NCBI GenBank assembly: GCA_030836965.1
Contig: JAUPLM010000341.1
Span: 1 to 10,450 of the forward strand
Length of the DNA stretch: 10,450 nt
Direction: 5' to 3'
Origin: Thermodesulfobacteriota bacterium
GTDB lineage: Bacteria > Desulfobacterota > Desulfobacteria > Desulfobacterales > RPRI01
Shown one piece after another: positions 1 to 7,725 of the stretch. The position numbers and the translations under genes were made by a program. A model generated the notes under the pieces. That model searched no databases, was not told the DNA's origin, and saw only the letters and a program-made list of their open reading frames with translations. Position 1 is the first letter of the stretch. The number at the start of each line of letters is the position of its first letter.

Positions 1-1160
1 TATATCTGAGCACCAACATCCTGGACGGGGATGAGGTTTTTCTGTTTCTACCCCTCGCCCACGTATTTGCCCGCACATGTGTTTACGCAACGATACTGGT
101 CGGATGCCCGACCACCTTCACCCGGAGCATGGATACCATAATTGAAGATATAAAGATCGCAAGGCCTCACTGGTTTGCAAGCGTTCCGCGTATTTATGAA
201 AAGGTCTATTCAAAGGTTGTGAGTGGAGCGGAAGCAAAGGGCGGGCTGGCATTAAAAATTTTCAGATGGGCATGCAAAGTGGGAAATGAGGTCAGCGACT
301 GCAAACAAGCCGGAAAGTCAATTCCGGCTTCAACGGCTTTACAATACAAAATCGCTTCAAAGCTCGTATTCAGCAAAATACAGGCCGCTCTCGGCGGAAG
401 GGTTCGCTGGTGCATCAGCGGGGCAGCCCCTTTAAATCCCACAATAGCAAAATTCTTTCATGCGGCCGGGATACTTGTGCTTGAAGGAATAGGCATGACG
501 GAAAACACATCATTTACGAATCTCAACCGCTTTAACAATTTCCGTTTCGGATGGGTAGGTCAGCCGGGTCCCGGTATAGAACAGAAGCTTTCTGAAGGAG
601 GCGAAGTTATGTACAGGGGACGCAATGTGATGAAAGAATATTACAAAATGCCGGAGGAAACGGCAAAGACCATCACGGAAGACGGATGGCAGTATACAGG
701 CGATCTCGGAGAAATCGATTCTGAAAACTTCCTTAAGATTACGGGCAGGAAAAAAGATCTGATTATAACATCCGGAGGAAAAAACATTGCTCCGTCCGCA
801 ATCGAAGGAGTTATAGCCACATCCAAGTATATCAACCAGGTCTGCGTCATCGGAGACAGGAAAAATTTTCTTTCCGCACTGGTCACCGTTGATCCTGATA
901 ATGTAAAGGATTATGCAAACGCGAAAGGCATAGCGTTTAAAGGCATCGACGACCTTATTAGAAACGAAAAAATCAAAAAACTGATCGAAGAGGAAATAGC
1001 TGAAAAAAATAAGGAATTCGCTTCCTTTGAATCAATCAAAAAGATTACAATAGTGCCTGAATTCACCATTGATAACGGACTTCTGACCCCAACCATGAAA
1101 TTGAAGAAAAATGTGGCTTTCGATATATATAAAAACGAGATCGAGGCTATGTATAAATAA
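1..1160 (+). CDS. Long-chain fatty-acid--CoA ligase (AMP-forming), C-terminal part, 5' truncated by the window
   Basis: The reading frame is open from the left edge (first full codon at base 3), so the ATG at 129 is an internal methionine and the true start lies outside the window. The family activates a fatty acid with ATP to an acyl-adenylate and transfers it to CoA, usually at the inner face of the membrane. Visible adenylate-forming motifs are the LPLAHVFAR segment just inside the edge, the GIGMTE motif (about 484-501), YTGDLGEID (693-719), the hinge GRKKDLI (744-764) followed by SGGKNIAP, and the C-terminal catalytic-lysine segment TPTMKLKK (1087-1110). The phosphate-binding TSGTTG-type motif must lie upstream. 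The layout resembles FadD15-type ligases; the acyl-chain preference cannot be read from sequence. The gene ends 17 bases before the hybrid kinase, which suggests co-transcription without showing a functional link. Confidence 0.95.
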   Translation, partial: YLSTNILDGDEVFLFLPLAHVFARTCVYATILVGCPTTFTRSMDTIIEDIKIARPHWFASVPRIYEKVYSKVVSGAEAKGGLALKIFRWACKVGNEVSDCKQAGKSIPASTALQYKIASKLVFSKIQAALGGRVRWCISGAAPLNPTIAKFFHAAGILVLEGIGMTENTSFTNLNRFNNFRFGWVGQPGPGIEQKLSEGGEVMYRGRNVMKEYYKMPEETAKTITEDGWQYTGDLGEIDSENFLKITGRKKDLIITSGGKNIAPSAIEGVIATSKYINQVCVIGDRKNFLSALVTVDPDNVKDYANAKGIAFKGIDDLIRNEKIKKLIEEEIAEKNKEFASFESIKKITIVPEFTIDNGLLTPTMKLKKNVAFDIYKNEIEAMYK

Positions 1161-1166
1161 AGGAGA

Positions 1167-1177
1167 CCGTTAAACGG
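1167..1177 (+). promoter_or_regulatory. Short perfect dyad between ribosome-binding site and GTG start of the hybrid kinase
   Basis: The bases ccgtt-a-aacgg form an 11-base perfect inverted repeat exactly between the Shine-Dalgarno sequence (aggaga, 1161-1166) and the GTG codon at 1178. As RNA it could only make a three-base-pair stem with a five-base loop, which would shorten the effective RBS-to-start distance. The same 12 bases recur inside the gene's 3' end (4446-4457). It may be chance. Confidence 0.2.
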
Positions 1178-4100
1178 GTGCGGCGATATAAAACCATGCG
1201 GGTAAAAACAAATTTAAAACTTGCCTATGCTTTATCATCAGCCGCACTCATCCTGCTCCTCCTTTGTTCCGCAGGCAATGCGCATAACGAGCACCTTGAT
1301 AAGCCCTTCCTTGTTTACGGAGGAGACAGCAACTATCCTCCTTTCGAGTTTACGGATAAAAACGGAACTCCTGCCGGTTTCAATATCGATCTCATCAACG
1401 CAATTGCGAAAGAAACAGATCATAAAATCAATATAATTTTAGGACCGTGGGACACTATGCTGAAACAGATAGGTTCCCGCAGAATAGACATGTTAAGCAT
1501 GCTATATTCTGAGGAGAGGGATCGTAAGTTTGATTTTTCAACCACAAATGCGGTCGTAAGCCATTCCGTTTTCGTAAGGAAAGGTTCCTTAATCAAGTCT
1601 ATTAAAGATATAAAAGGAAAAGAGATCATAGTGCAATCGGGCGACCTGATGCATGAATTTTTATTATCGAACAATTTGTCAGAAAACCCGATTTTAGTCG
1701 AAAACCAGGCAGAGGCATTGAAACTTCTCTCTTCAGGGAAGCACGACTGCGCACTGATTTCCAAATTTCAGGGGCTATATTTCAAAAATCAACTCGGTCT
1801 TGACAATATAACGCCGGCCGGGCCTGCGATTTCTTCTTCCAGTTACAGTTTTGCCGTCTCCGAAGGAGAATACGCTCTTCTTGCAGCGTTAAATGAAGGA
1901 ATATATCTTCTTAAAATCAACGGAGAGTTTGACCGGATTTATAACAAGTGGTTCGGGATGGAGAAACCGGAGGCAAGATATATTACAGAAAAGGAGATTA
2001 AATATACAGTTCTGGCGCTTTTTGTTCTGGCGCTTTTCTCCGCCGTTGTTTTTTTATGGTCATGGTCGCTTAAAAAAAAGGTGATCGAAAAAACCCGGGA
2101 ATTGAACAGCGAGCTTTCTGTCCGCAAAAAAGCGGAAGAAGAGATAAAACTCCAGAAAAAAAGACTTGAATCACTTATTTATAATTCCCCCCTTTCAATA
2201 GTATCGTTGGATGAAAACCACAAAATAGTCTCCTGTAACAGCAAATTTGAAAATATTTTTCAATACACGGAATCTGAAATCATAGGAAAAGACATCGATG
2301 AATTTATAGGCGGAAGTGATCAAGCGGAAGAAATAAAAAGATATACTGACAAGGTCAAATCGGGACAACCTGTTCATGCAACAGGGAAACGCATGAGAAG
2401 GGACGGTATCTATCTGGATGTCGAAATATTCGGCGTACCCGTAATAGTAGATGACAGATTTGTGGGAATATACGCAATATACAATGATATCTCAGATATA
2501 AAACGAGCGGAATCGGATCTTCGTGACAGCGAGGAGAAATACAGAAACATCATTGACAGCATCGAAGAGGCCTACTTCGAGCTTGATCTTGCCGGAAATC
2601 TCGTCTTCTTCAACGATTCAATGATAAGAATCATGGGATATGCGAAAGAAGAACTCCTGGGAATCAATTTCCGGGAATATATGAGCAAAGAGGACGCCGG
2701 AAAAGTATTTACAGGTTTTAACAACCTGTATCTTACAGGTAAACCCATCAAAATAATCTCCTATACGATCTTTAAAAAAGACGGGACGGCTATGCATGTT
2801 GAGGCTTCCGCAAATCTTATCAGTGATACCCATGGAAATCCGACCGGATTTCGCGGAATATTAAGAGATGTCACACAGAGAAGGCTTGCGGAGATCGAGA
2901 TGGAGAGAGCCAGGGAGGCGTCCGAAGCCGCTAACACTGCTAAAAGCCAATTTCTTGCGAACATGAGTCATGAGATCAGAACTCCTTTGAACGGAATAAT
3001 TGGTTTTACGGACATTCTGCTCGATACAGGCCTTGATATCAACCAGGCCGACATAGCAAATACTATTAAAAGAAGCGGTGATGTTCTCCTTTCCCTTATA
3101 AACAGCGTGCTTGATTTTTCAAAGATAGAATCGGGAGAAATTGAGTTTGAAGAAATCGAGTTCGATCCGGAGCTGATTGCTTATGATGTCTGTGATATGA
3201 TACGTCCCAGAATAGGTTCGAAACCTGTTGATATGCTCTGCCATGTGGGCGACAGACTTCCCGCCTTCGTCAAAGGAGACCCGTTAAGATTCAAGCAGGT
3301 TTTGACAAACCTTGTCGGGAATGCCCCTAAATTTACCGAAAAGGGGGAGATCGAGCTTTCAATCGATGTAGAGGAAGAAACTGACACCAGGATCAAGTTT
3401 CATTCGGTGGTAAGAGATACCGGCATTGGAATTCCGGAAGATAAACTCTCTCTTATTTTTGAGCCCTTCCGGCAGGTTGACGGTTCAACAACACGCAAAT
3501 ACGGCGGCACCGGTCTTGGTCTTTCCATCTGCCGGAAAATTGCCAATCTCATGGAAGGCGATATACGGGTTGAAAGCAAGCCCGGAGAAGGAAGCGCGTT
3601 TCACTTTACCGCCTGGTTCAATAAATCGGAACAAACAAATATACACAGATTTGCTCCGGTTTCCCTTTCCGGAAAGAAGGTTCTTATACTCGACGACAAC
3701 AAAACCAATCTTGATATTCTGACACATGTTCTGGAAAAGGCGGGGATGTCCGTTGTTTCATTAACCCGCGGGAAAGATGTTGTTCCTGCATTGGAAAAGG
3801 CGCTGAAAGGCGGAAAAACATTCGATCTTCTTATCAGCGATATACAGCTCCCGGATATAAGCGGATATGATGTCGCAGTGCAGGTCAGGAAGTCCGGCCG
3901 GCCTTTTGAACACTTATTGATGATAGCTTTTTCTTCATTCACCGGCCGTGAAGCTAAAATATGCAGCGAGGTCGGATTCAACGGTTTTCTGAGCAAACCC
4001 GTACGAAGGGACAGGATGTTCCGGATGATTGAGAGGATTCTGGCGGATAAGGAAAACCGGGCGACAAAGGATATCCCGGGTGATTCAAAAATAATGACCC

Positions 4101-4510
4101 AGTATTCCGTTAAAGAGGATCTGAAGCATTCGATACGTATACTTCTCGCTGAAGATAATCCTGTGAACCAGAAACTTGTTAAGATGATGCTTACAAAGGC
4201 CGGTTATCAGGTTGAAATAGCCGGCAATGGCCGTGAAGCTGTTGATAAATTTTCATCTTCTCCGGACAGTTTTGATATAATTTTCATGGATATCCAGATG
4301 CCCGAAATGGACGGAGTGGAAGCGACAAAAGAGATCAAAAGAAATGGTTACGCTTCCATACCGATAATAGCATTGACTGCTCATGCCATGCAAGGCGACA
4401 GGGAAAAATATATCGAAGCCGGTATGGATGATTATATAACCAAGCCCGTTAAACGGGAAACCGTATTCGAAATCCTCGAAAAGTATGTTTTCAAGAGGGA
4501 TAAAATATGA
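1178..4510 (+). CDS. BvgS-like hybrid sensor histidine kinase: SBP_bac_3 - TM - PAS - PAS - HisKA - HATPase - REC - REC
   Basis: This is a membrane sensor kinase of 1110 residues. The GTG start is chosen because aggaga at 1161-1166 precedes it by 11 bases; an in-frame ATG at 1196 is too far away. Residues 1-35 are a signal peptide or anchor, 43-264 a periplasmic family-3 solute-binding domain (NYPPFEF, ERDRKFDFS), and about 277-298 a membrane helix followed by a coiled coil. PAS domains lie near 330-445 and 455-575. The phospho-accepting histidine is H598 (SHEIRTPLNG). The ATPase has an N box at N715, G1 at 747 (DTGIGI) and G2 at 776-783 (GGTGLGLS). Receiver 1 has D839/D840, D888 and K940; receiver 2 has E992/D993, D1038 and K1089, so both look phosphorylatable. 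P717 in the N box (NAPKFT, usually NA-hydrophobic-KFT) is unusual. The ligand is unknown. The Hpt gene overlaps the stop codon and probably completes the relay. Confidence 0.95.
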   Translation: MRRYKTMRVKTNLKLAYALSSAALILLLLCSAGNAHNEHLDKPFLVYGGDSNYPPFEFTDKNGTPAGFNIDLINAIAKETDHKINIILGPWDTMLKQIGSRRIDMLSMLYSEERDRKFDFSTTNAVVSHSVFVRKGSLIKSIKDIKGKEIIVQSGDLMHEFLLSNNLSENPILVENQAEALKLLSSGKHDCALISKFQGLYFKNQLGLDNITPAGPAISSSSYSFAVSEGEYALLAALNEGIYLLKINGEFDRIYNKWFGMEKPEARYITEKEIKYTVLALFVLALFSAVVFLWSWSLKKKVIEKTRELNSELSVRKKAEEEIKLQKKRLESLIYNSPLSIVSLDENHKIVSCNSKFENIFQYTESEIIGKDIDEFIGGSDQAEEIKRYTDKVKSGQPVHATGKRMRRDGIYLDVEIFGVPVIVDDRFVGIYAIYNDISDIKRAESDLRDSEEKYRNIIDSIEEAYFELDLAGNLVFFNDSMIRIMGYAKEELLGINFREYMSKEDAGKVFTGFNNLYLTGKPIKIISYTIFKKDGTAMHVEASANLISDTHGNPTGFRGILRDVTQRRLAEIEMERAREASEAANTAKSQFLANMSHEIRTPLNGIIGFTDILLDTGLDINQADIANTIKRSGDVLLSLINSVLDFSKIESGEIEFEEIEFDPELIAYDVCDMIRPRIGSKPVDMLCHVGDRLPAFVKGDPLRFKQVLTNLVGNAPKFTEKGEIELSIDVEEETDTRIKFHSVVRDTGIGIPEDKLSLIFEPFRQVDGSTTRKYGGTGLGLSICRKIANLMEGDIRVESKPGEGSAFHFTAWFNKSEQTNIHRFAPVSLSGKKVLILDDNKTNLDILTHVLEKAGMSVVSLTRGKDVVPALEKALKGGKTFDLLISDIQLPDISGYDVAVQVRKSGRPFEHLLMIAFSSFTGREAKICSEVGFNGFLSKPVRRDRMFRMIERILADKENRATKDIPGDSKIMTQYSVKEDLKHSIRILLAEDNPVNQKLVKMMLTKAGYQVEIAGNGREAVDKFSSSPDSFDIIFMDIQMPEMDGVEATKEIKRNGYASIPIIALTAHAMQGDREKYIEAGMDDYITKPVKRETVFEILEKYVFKRDKI

Positions 4511-4830
4511 ACTTTGAAAAACTTGCCGGAGAAATCGGTTTTGAGAAAGAAGAGTATATGGAACTGATCGGCCTTTTTATAAGTACAACGGCAGATGATA
4601 TCGGCAAACTGATGACCGCGATAAATAAAGGCGATTTTAATACCGCTGAAAGAGCAGCTCATTCCATCAAGGGCGCCTCTTCCAGCCTCGGCCTGACAGA
4701 GATTGCAAACGAAGCTAAGAAAATCGAATACGCCGCAAAAGAATGCCACGGCGAGTTGACTGAACTTTCTGCAGTTGAACTTGAAACTCATTTAAACATA
4801 ATCATTGAACATTTTAAAACATGCAAGTAA
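4507..4830 (+). CDS. Stand-alone Hpt (histidine phosphotransfer) domain protein
   Basis: This small cytoplasmic protein of 107 residues consists of one Hpt four-helix-bundle domain. The signature HSIKGASSSLG places the phosphorylatable histidine at H52, and the following GLTEIANEAKKIE helix is typical of the family. Hpt proteins shuttle phosphate between receiver aspartates. The ATG overlaps the TGA of the hybrid kinase (ATGA, 4507-4510), so translation is probably coupled, and the kinase lacks its own Hpt domain. I infer that this protein accepts phosphate from one of the kinase's two receivers. The final response regulator is not evident among the immediate neighbours. There is no signal peptide, membrane segment or DNA-binding domain. 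Confidence 0.93.
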   Translation: MNFEKLAGEIGFEKEEYMELIGLFISTTADDIGKLMTAINKGDFNTAERAAHSIKGASSSLGLTEIANEAKKIEYAAKECHGELTELSAVELETHLNIIIEHFKTCK

Positions 4831-4885
4831 CAGGAGTTCGGACTTTTTACAAAACCGTTAATTTAGATGGAGGAGAAAACGGGTC

Positions 4886-6355
4886 ATGCTTAGACTTATA
4901 AAAGGCGATCTTTATAAATTACAAACGGATGCCGTTGTTATACCTGTTGCAGAAGATGCGCAATTGCATGAAAATGAACAGGTCATATTCCTTACGGAAA
5001 AAACCGGAACTGCAACGGAATTCAGAGGAGCAAAGGGTGATGAGTTGACTCTTTACAACCTGCCCGAGGTAAAATCACCCCGGGTCATCTTTCTCGGTCT
5101 CGGGAAAATAAATAAGATTGATGCCGAATCGCTGCGTGCGTTGTGCGGCAGGGCCGTAAAAAAATGCATCAAAAGCAAACTAAAAAATATGATTATTGCG
5201 GCTCCTTCTTCAGTCAAACTCGGGATGGAAACCGGTGAGGTTCTTGAGCCTATGCTGGAAGGAGCTTTTCTGGGAAATCACGTTTTCAGTAAATATAAAG
5301 AAGAAAAGAAAAATAGACCGCTTGAAAAAGCCGGCCTGTATACAGAGCCGCAGATTATGTCGGTTTTTTCAGGTTTGCCTTTACAGGTTGAAACGGTCTG
5401 CGCAGGAACTCTTCTTGCCAGAGAATGGGTCAGCACACCGTCAAACTATAAAAAGCCGGAGCAGTTTGCAAAAAAAATATCTTCCGCCGCCGGGAATGAA
5501 AATCTTGCTATAAAGGTTTTTAAAAATAAATATCTCATACGCCTTGGTTTCGGTGCAATGGTTGCCGTTGGAGCCGGAAGCCGGAACAAGCCGGTGTTCC
5601 TGATTCTCAAATACAACCCGAAAGGCGCTAAAAAAACCATAGCCCTTATCGGGAAAGGCATTACCTTCGACTCAGGAGGAATAAATCTGAAGCCTCCCGG
5701 CTCCCTCGAAGATATGAAAATGGATATGGCAGGAGCTGCGGCAGTAGCCGCAACGCTTATATCCGCCGCGAAAATGAAACCAAAGATGAGAATAATCGGG
5801 GCGATTCCCATTGTTGAAAATATGCCGTCGGGTGATGCCACGAGGCCCGGCGACATTATTACCGGTTATAACGGAAAAACGATTGAAATCAACAATACGG
5901 ATGCCGAAGGACGGCTGATTCTTGCAGATGCCATCTCCTATGTCCTGAAAGAAGAGAGACCGGATATAATGATAGATGTGGCAACCTTAACCGGAGCGTG
6001 TGTTATCGCTCTCGGAGAAAAGATCGCGGGACTATTTTCCCCCGACGATGAACTGGCGGATAAAATAATTGAATCGGCGAAAAAGACGGGGGAACGCTGC
6101 TGGCGGATGCCTCTTCCCGACGACTACAGGGAATACCTGAAAAGCGAATTCGCCGATATAAGCAACATGAGCAGCTCGAGATGGGGCGGAGCCATAACAG
6201 CGGCTTTATTCCTCTCCGAATTCATAAAAGATACAAGGTGGGCGCACATCGATATTGCGGGACCCGCATACATCAAAAAAGAGACGGACTATTGCGGCGC
6301 AGGCGGAACCGGCTTCGGCGTCCGCCTTCTCTGCGACCTTATACAAAAACTGTAA
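4886..6355 (+). CDS. pepA: Leucyl aminopeptidase (peptidase family M17, PepA)
   Basis: This cytosolic metallo-aminopeptidase of 489 residues matches the usual M17 length. The family removes N-terminal residues from peptides using two divalent metals and forms hexamers. The N-terminal regulatory/macro-like domain spans roughly residues 1-160. The catalytic domain shows GKGITFDSGG with metal ligands K257 and D262, catalytic K269 (INLKP), D280 (KMDMAG) and the signature NTDAEGRL with D339, E341 and R343. These correspond to the E. coli PepA metal and catalytic residues, so the enzyme should be active. The start is supported by ggaggag at 4869-4875, ten bases upstream. It follows the Hpt gene by 55 bases with no visible terminator, so it may be the last gene of the ligase-kinase-Hpt run. 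PepA proteins in some bacteria also bind DNA, but nothing here tests that. Confidence 0.97.
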   Translation: MLRLIKGDLYKLQTDAVVIPVAEDAQLHENEQVIFLTEKTGTATEFRGAKGDELTLYNLPEVKSPRVIFLGLGKINKIDAESLRALCGRAVKKCIKSKLKNMIIAAPSSVKLGMETGEVLEPMLEGAFLGNHVFSKYKEEKKNRPLEKAGLYTEPQIMSVFSGLPLQVETVCAGTLLAREWVSTPSNYKKPEQFAKKISSAAGNENLAIKVFKNKYLIRLGFGAMVAVGAGSRNKPVFLILKYNPKGAKKTIALIGKGITFDSGGINLKPPGSLEDMKMDMAGAAAVAATLISAAKMKPKMRIIGAIPIVENMPSGDATRPGDIITGYNGKTIEINNTDAEGRLILADAISYVLKEERPDIMIDVATLTGACVIALGEKIAGLFSPDDELADKIIESAKKTGERCWRMPLPDDYREYLKSEFADISNMSSSRWGGAITAALFLSEFIKDTRWAHIDIAGPAYIKKETDYCGAGGTGFGVRLLCDLIQKL

Positions 6356-6367
6356 CTGATCGTAAGA

Positions 6368-6453
6368 CAGGAGCCGGAATTCAGAATACAGAATGAAGTT
6401 AAAATATATACCGCTTCTATTCCGGATTCCGGCTCCTGAATTCCGGCTTCTGA
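6368..6453. repeat. REP-like intergenic repeat with 13-base inverted arms and a 14-base tandem duplication
   Basis: The left arm caggagccggaat (6368-6380) is perfectly complementary to attccggctcctg (6426-6438), with 45 bases between. The right side is also a tandem pair: attccggctcctga (6426-6439) followed by attccggcttctga (6440-6453), 13 of 14 identical, with a partial unit attccgg at 6419-6425. This modular structure in a spacer after pepA resembles dispersed intergenic REP/MITE-like elements. It could fold in the transcript, but lacks the compact stem and adjacent T-run of a standard terminator. Confidence 0.6.
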
Positions 6454-6468
6454 ATATTTATAAATTTT

Positions 6469-6474
6469 TATAAT
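6469..6474 (+). promoter_or_regulatory. Candidate sigma-70-type -10 box (TATAAT) upstream of the receiver-kinase gene
   Basis: A perfect TATAAT lies 30 bases before the ATG at 6505, in the only AT-rich stretch of this spacer. The -35 region is poor (cttctg at 6447-6452, 16 bases away), so the call rests on the -10 box and position. It would give a leader of about 25 bases and would separate the 6505-9471 genes from the upstream run. Confidence 0.35.
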
Positions 6475-6504
6475 ATAAAAGATATCGTCTCATCCGGAGC
6501 TTTT

Positions 6505-7656
6505 ATGCCGCAGCCGATTGAATGGAAAGTAGTCCTTATTGACGATGAACCGGACATCAGAGAGGTCGTATCCATGACCCTCCGTGATGCCGGATATAAG
6601 GTTTTCACAGCCGGGGACGGGAAAACCGGATTGAGTTTATGCATGGAAAAGAACCCGCAAATAGTGATAACCGATATAAGGATGCCGGGCATCGACGGAA
6701 TAAAAGTTCTTGAGATTCTCAAAAATGACAAACCTGATACAGAAGTTATTGTTGCAACCGCTTTCGGCGAAATAGATATTGCTGTAAAAGCCCTTCAGCT
6801 CGATGCGTCCGATTTTATAACAAAGCCGATAAGCCACGACGCCCTTTTTATGGCTCTGAAAAGGGCGAAAGAGCGCTGGACTGCGAGAATGAAGATTAAA
6901 GAATACACCGCGCTGCTGGAAAGGGAGGTTGTAGATCAGGCAAAAACTCTTCATCAGGATAAGATGATGTCGCTCGGGAGGCTTGCCGCAAGCGTTGCTC
7001 ACGAAATAAACAACCCTCTTTCGGGAGTTTTAAACTATGTGCGGCTTATGCTCCGTATTCTTGAAAGAGGCCGGCTGTCTGATGAGAATAATGAAAAATT
7101 TAAAAGCCAGCTTGAGCTCATCGAAAGTGAAATCAGCCGCTGTTCCCAAATAGTATCAAGCCTTTTGACTTTTTCCCGCAAATCGGAGCCATCTGCCACC
7201 CGATTTAGAGCAGAAGATCTTATACAACGTTGTGTGCTTTTGAGCCGCCACAAACTCGAGCTGAGTAAAATCGACCTGACAATATCAACTAATCCGGGTT
7301 TGCCCGACCTGGAGGGAGATTTCAATCAGCTGCAGCAATGCGTGATAAATCTTATATTCAATGCGATCGATGCCATGCCGGGCGGAGGGGCCCTTCATAT
7401 TTCAGCGGAAAAATTTTTAACAGACGGTTTTGTGAAAATCAACGTTAAAGATACGGGAACCGGGATTTCGGAGAGTGACCTTCCCCATATTTTTGAGCCT
7501 TTTTTTACAACAAAAAAAGACGGATATGGTGTAGGGCTTGGCCTTTCAACTGTTTATGGAATAATGGAACAGCATAAGGGATGCGTGGAGGTCAAAAGTG
7601 ACAGGGGCAGGGGAACGGTTTTCACTCTACTGATTCCTGCAGTTCAGTCGGCGTGA
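6505..7656 (+). CDS. Cytoplasmic receiver - histidine kinase hybrid (REC-HisKA-HATPase)
   Basis: This 383-residue soluble two-component protein has the receiver at the N-terminus. The receiver (about 8-122) has D13/D14, phospho-acceptor D57 (VITDIRMPGIDG), T85 and K107, all intact. A helical linker leads to HisKA with H166 (AHEINNPLSG), then an ATPase domain with N box NLIFNAIDAMP, G1 DTGTGI and G2 GVGLGLS ending near residue 380. The HEINNPLSG form is typical of NtrB/ZraS-like kinases. There is no sensor or membrane domain, so its input is probably phosphorylation of its own receiver by another kinase. The start has ggag at 6496-6499, five bases upstream of the ATG. The next gene is a sigma-54 activator, but that protein has no receiver, so the kinase's phosphate target is not obvious. 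The Hpt protein at 4507-4830 could feed this receiver; that is inference. Confidence 0.94.
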   Translation: MPQPIEWKVVLIDDEPDIREVVSMTLRDAGYKVFTAGDGKTGLSLCMEKNPQIVITDIRMPGIDGIKVLEILKNDKPDTEVIVATAFGEIDIAVKALQLDASDFITKPISHDALFMALKRAKERWTARMKIKEYTALLEREVVDQAKTLHQDKMMSLGRLAASVAHEINNPLSGVLNYVRLMLRILERGRLSDENNEKFKSQLELIESEISRCSQIVSSLLTFSRKSEPSATRFRAEDLIQRCVLLSRHKLELSKIDLTISTNPGLPDLEGDFNQLQQCVINLIFNAIDAMPGGGALHISAEKFLTDGFVKINVKDTGTGISESDLPHIFEPFFTTKKDGYGVGLGLSTVYGIMEQHKGCVEVKSDRGRGTVFTLLIPAVQSA

Positions 7657-7725
7657 AATACCTTAATCTTCGCATGTGTTTTCAAAATTATGCCGGTTTG
7701 GCGAAAAACAGCATCTGGAGAGAAT

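Noticed and set aside
129..131. ATG at 129 as the start of the CoA ligase
   Set aside because: The frame stays open to the window edge and the upstream codons encode conserved family sequence (DEVFLFLPLAHVFAR), so this methionine is internal.
3601..3996. Reverse-strand open frame of 131 codons inside the hybrid kinase gene
   Set aside because: It lies antisense to conserved receiver-domain coding sequence and its translation resembles no protein family; the other minus-strand frames are rejected for the same reason.
7699..7713. TGGC...GC as a -24/-12 promoter before the sigma-54 activator
   Set aside because: The GG-to-GC spacing is one base too short, which sigma-54 promoters do not tolerate.
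7690..7725. Upstream in-frame ATG at 7690 as start of the sigma-54 activator
   Set aside because: It has no Shine-Dalgarno sequence, whereas the ATG at 7726 follows ggagaga at good spacing.
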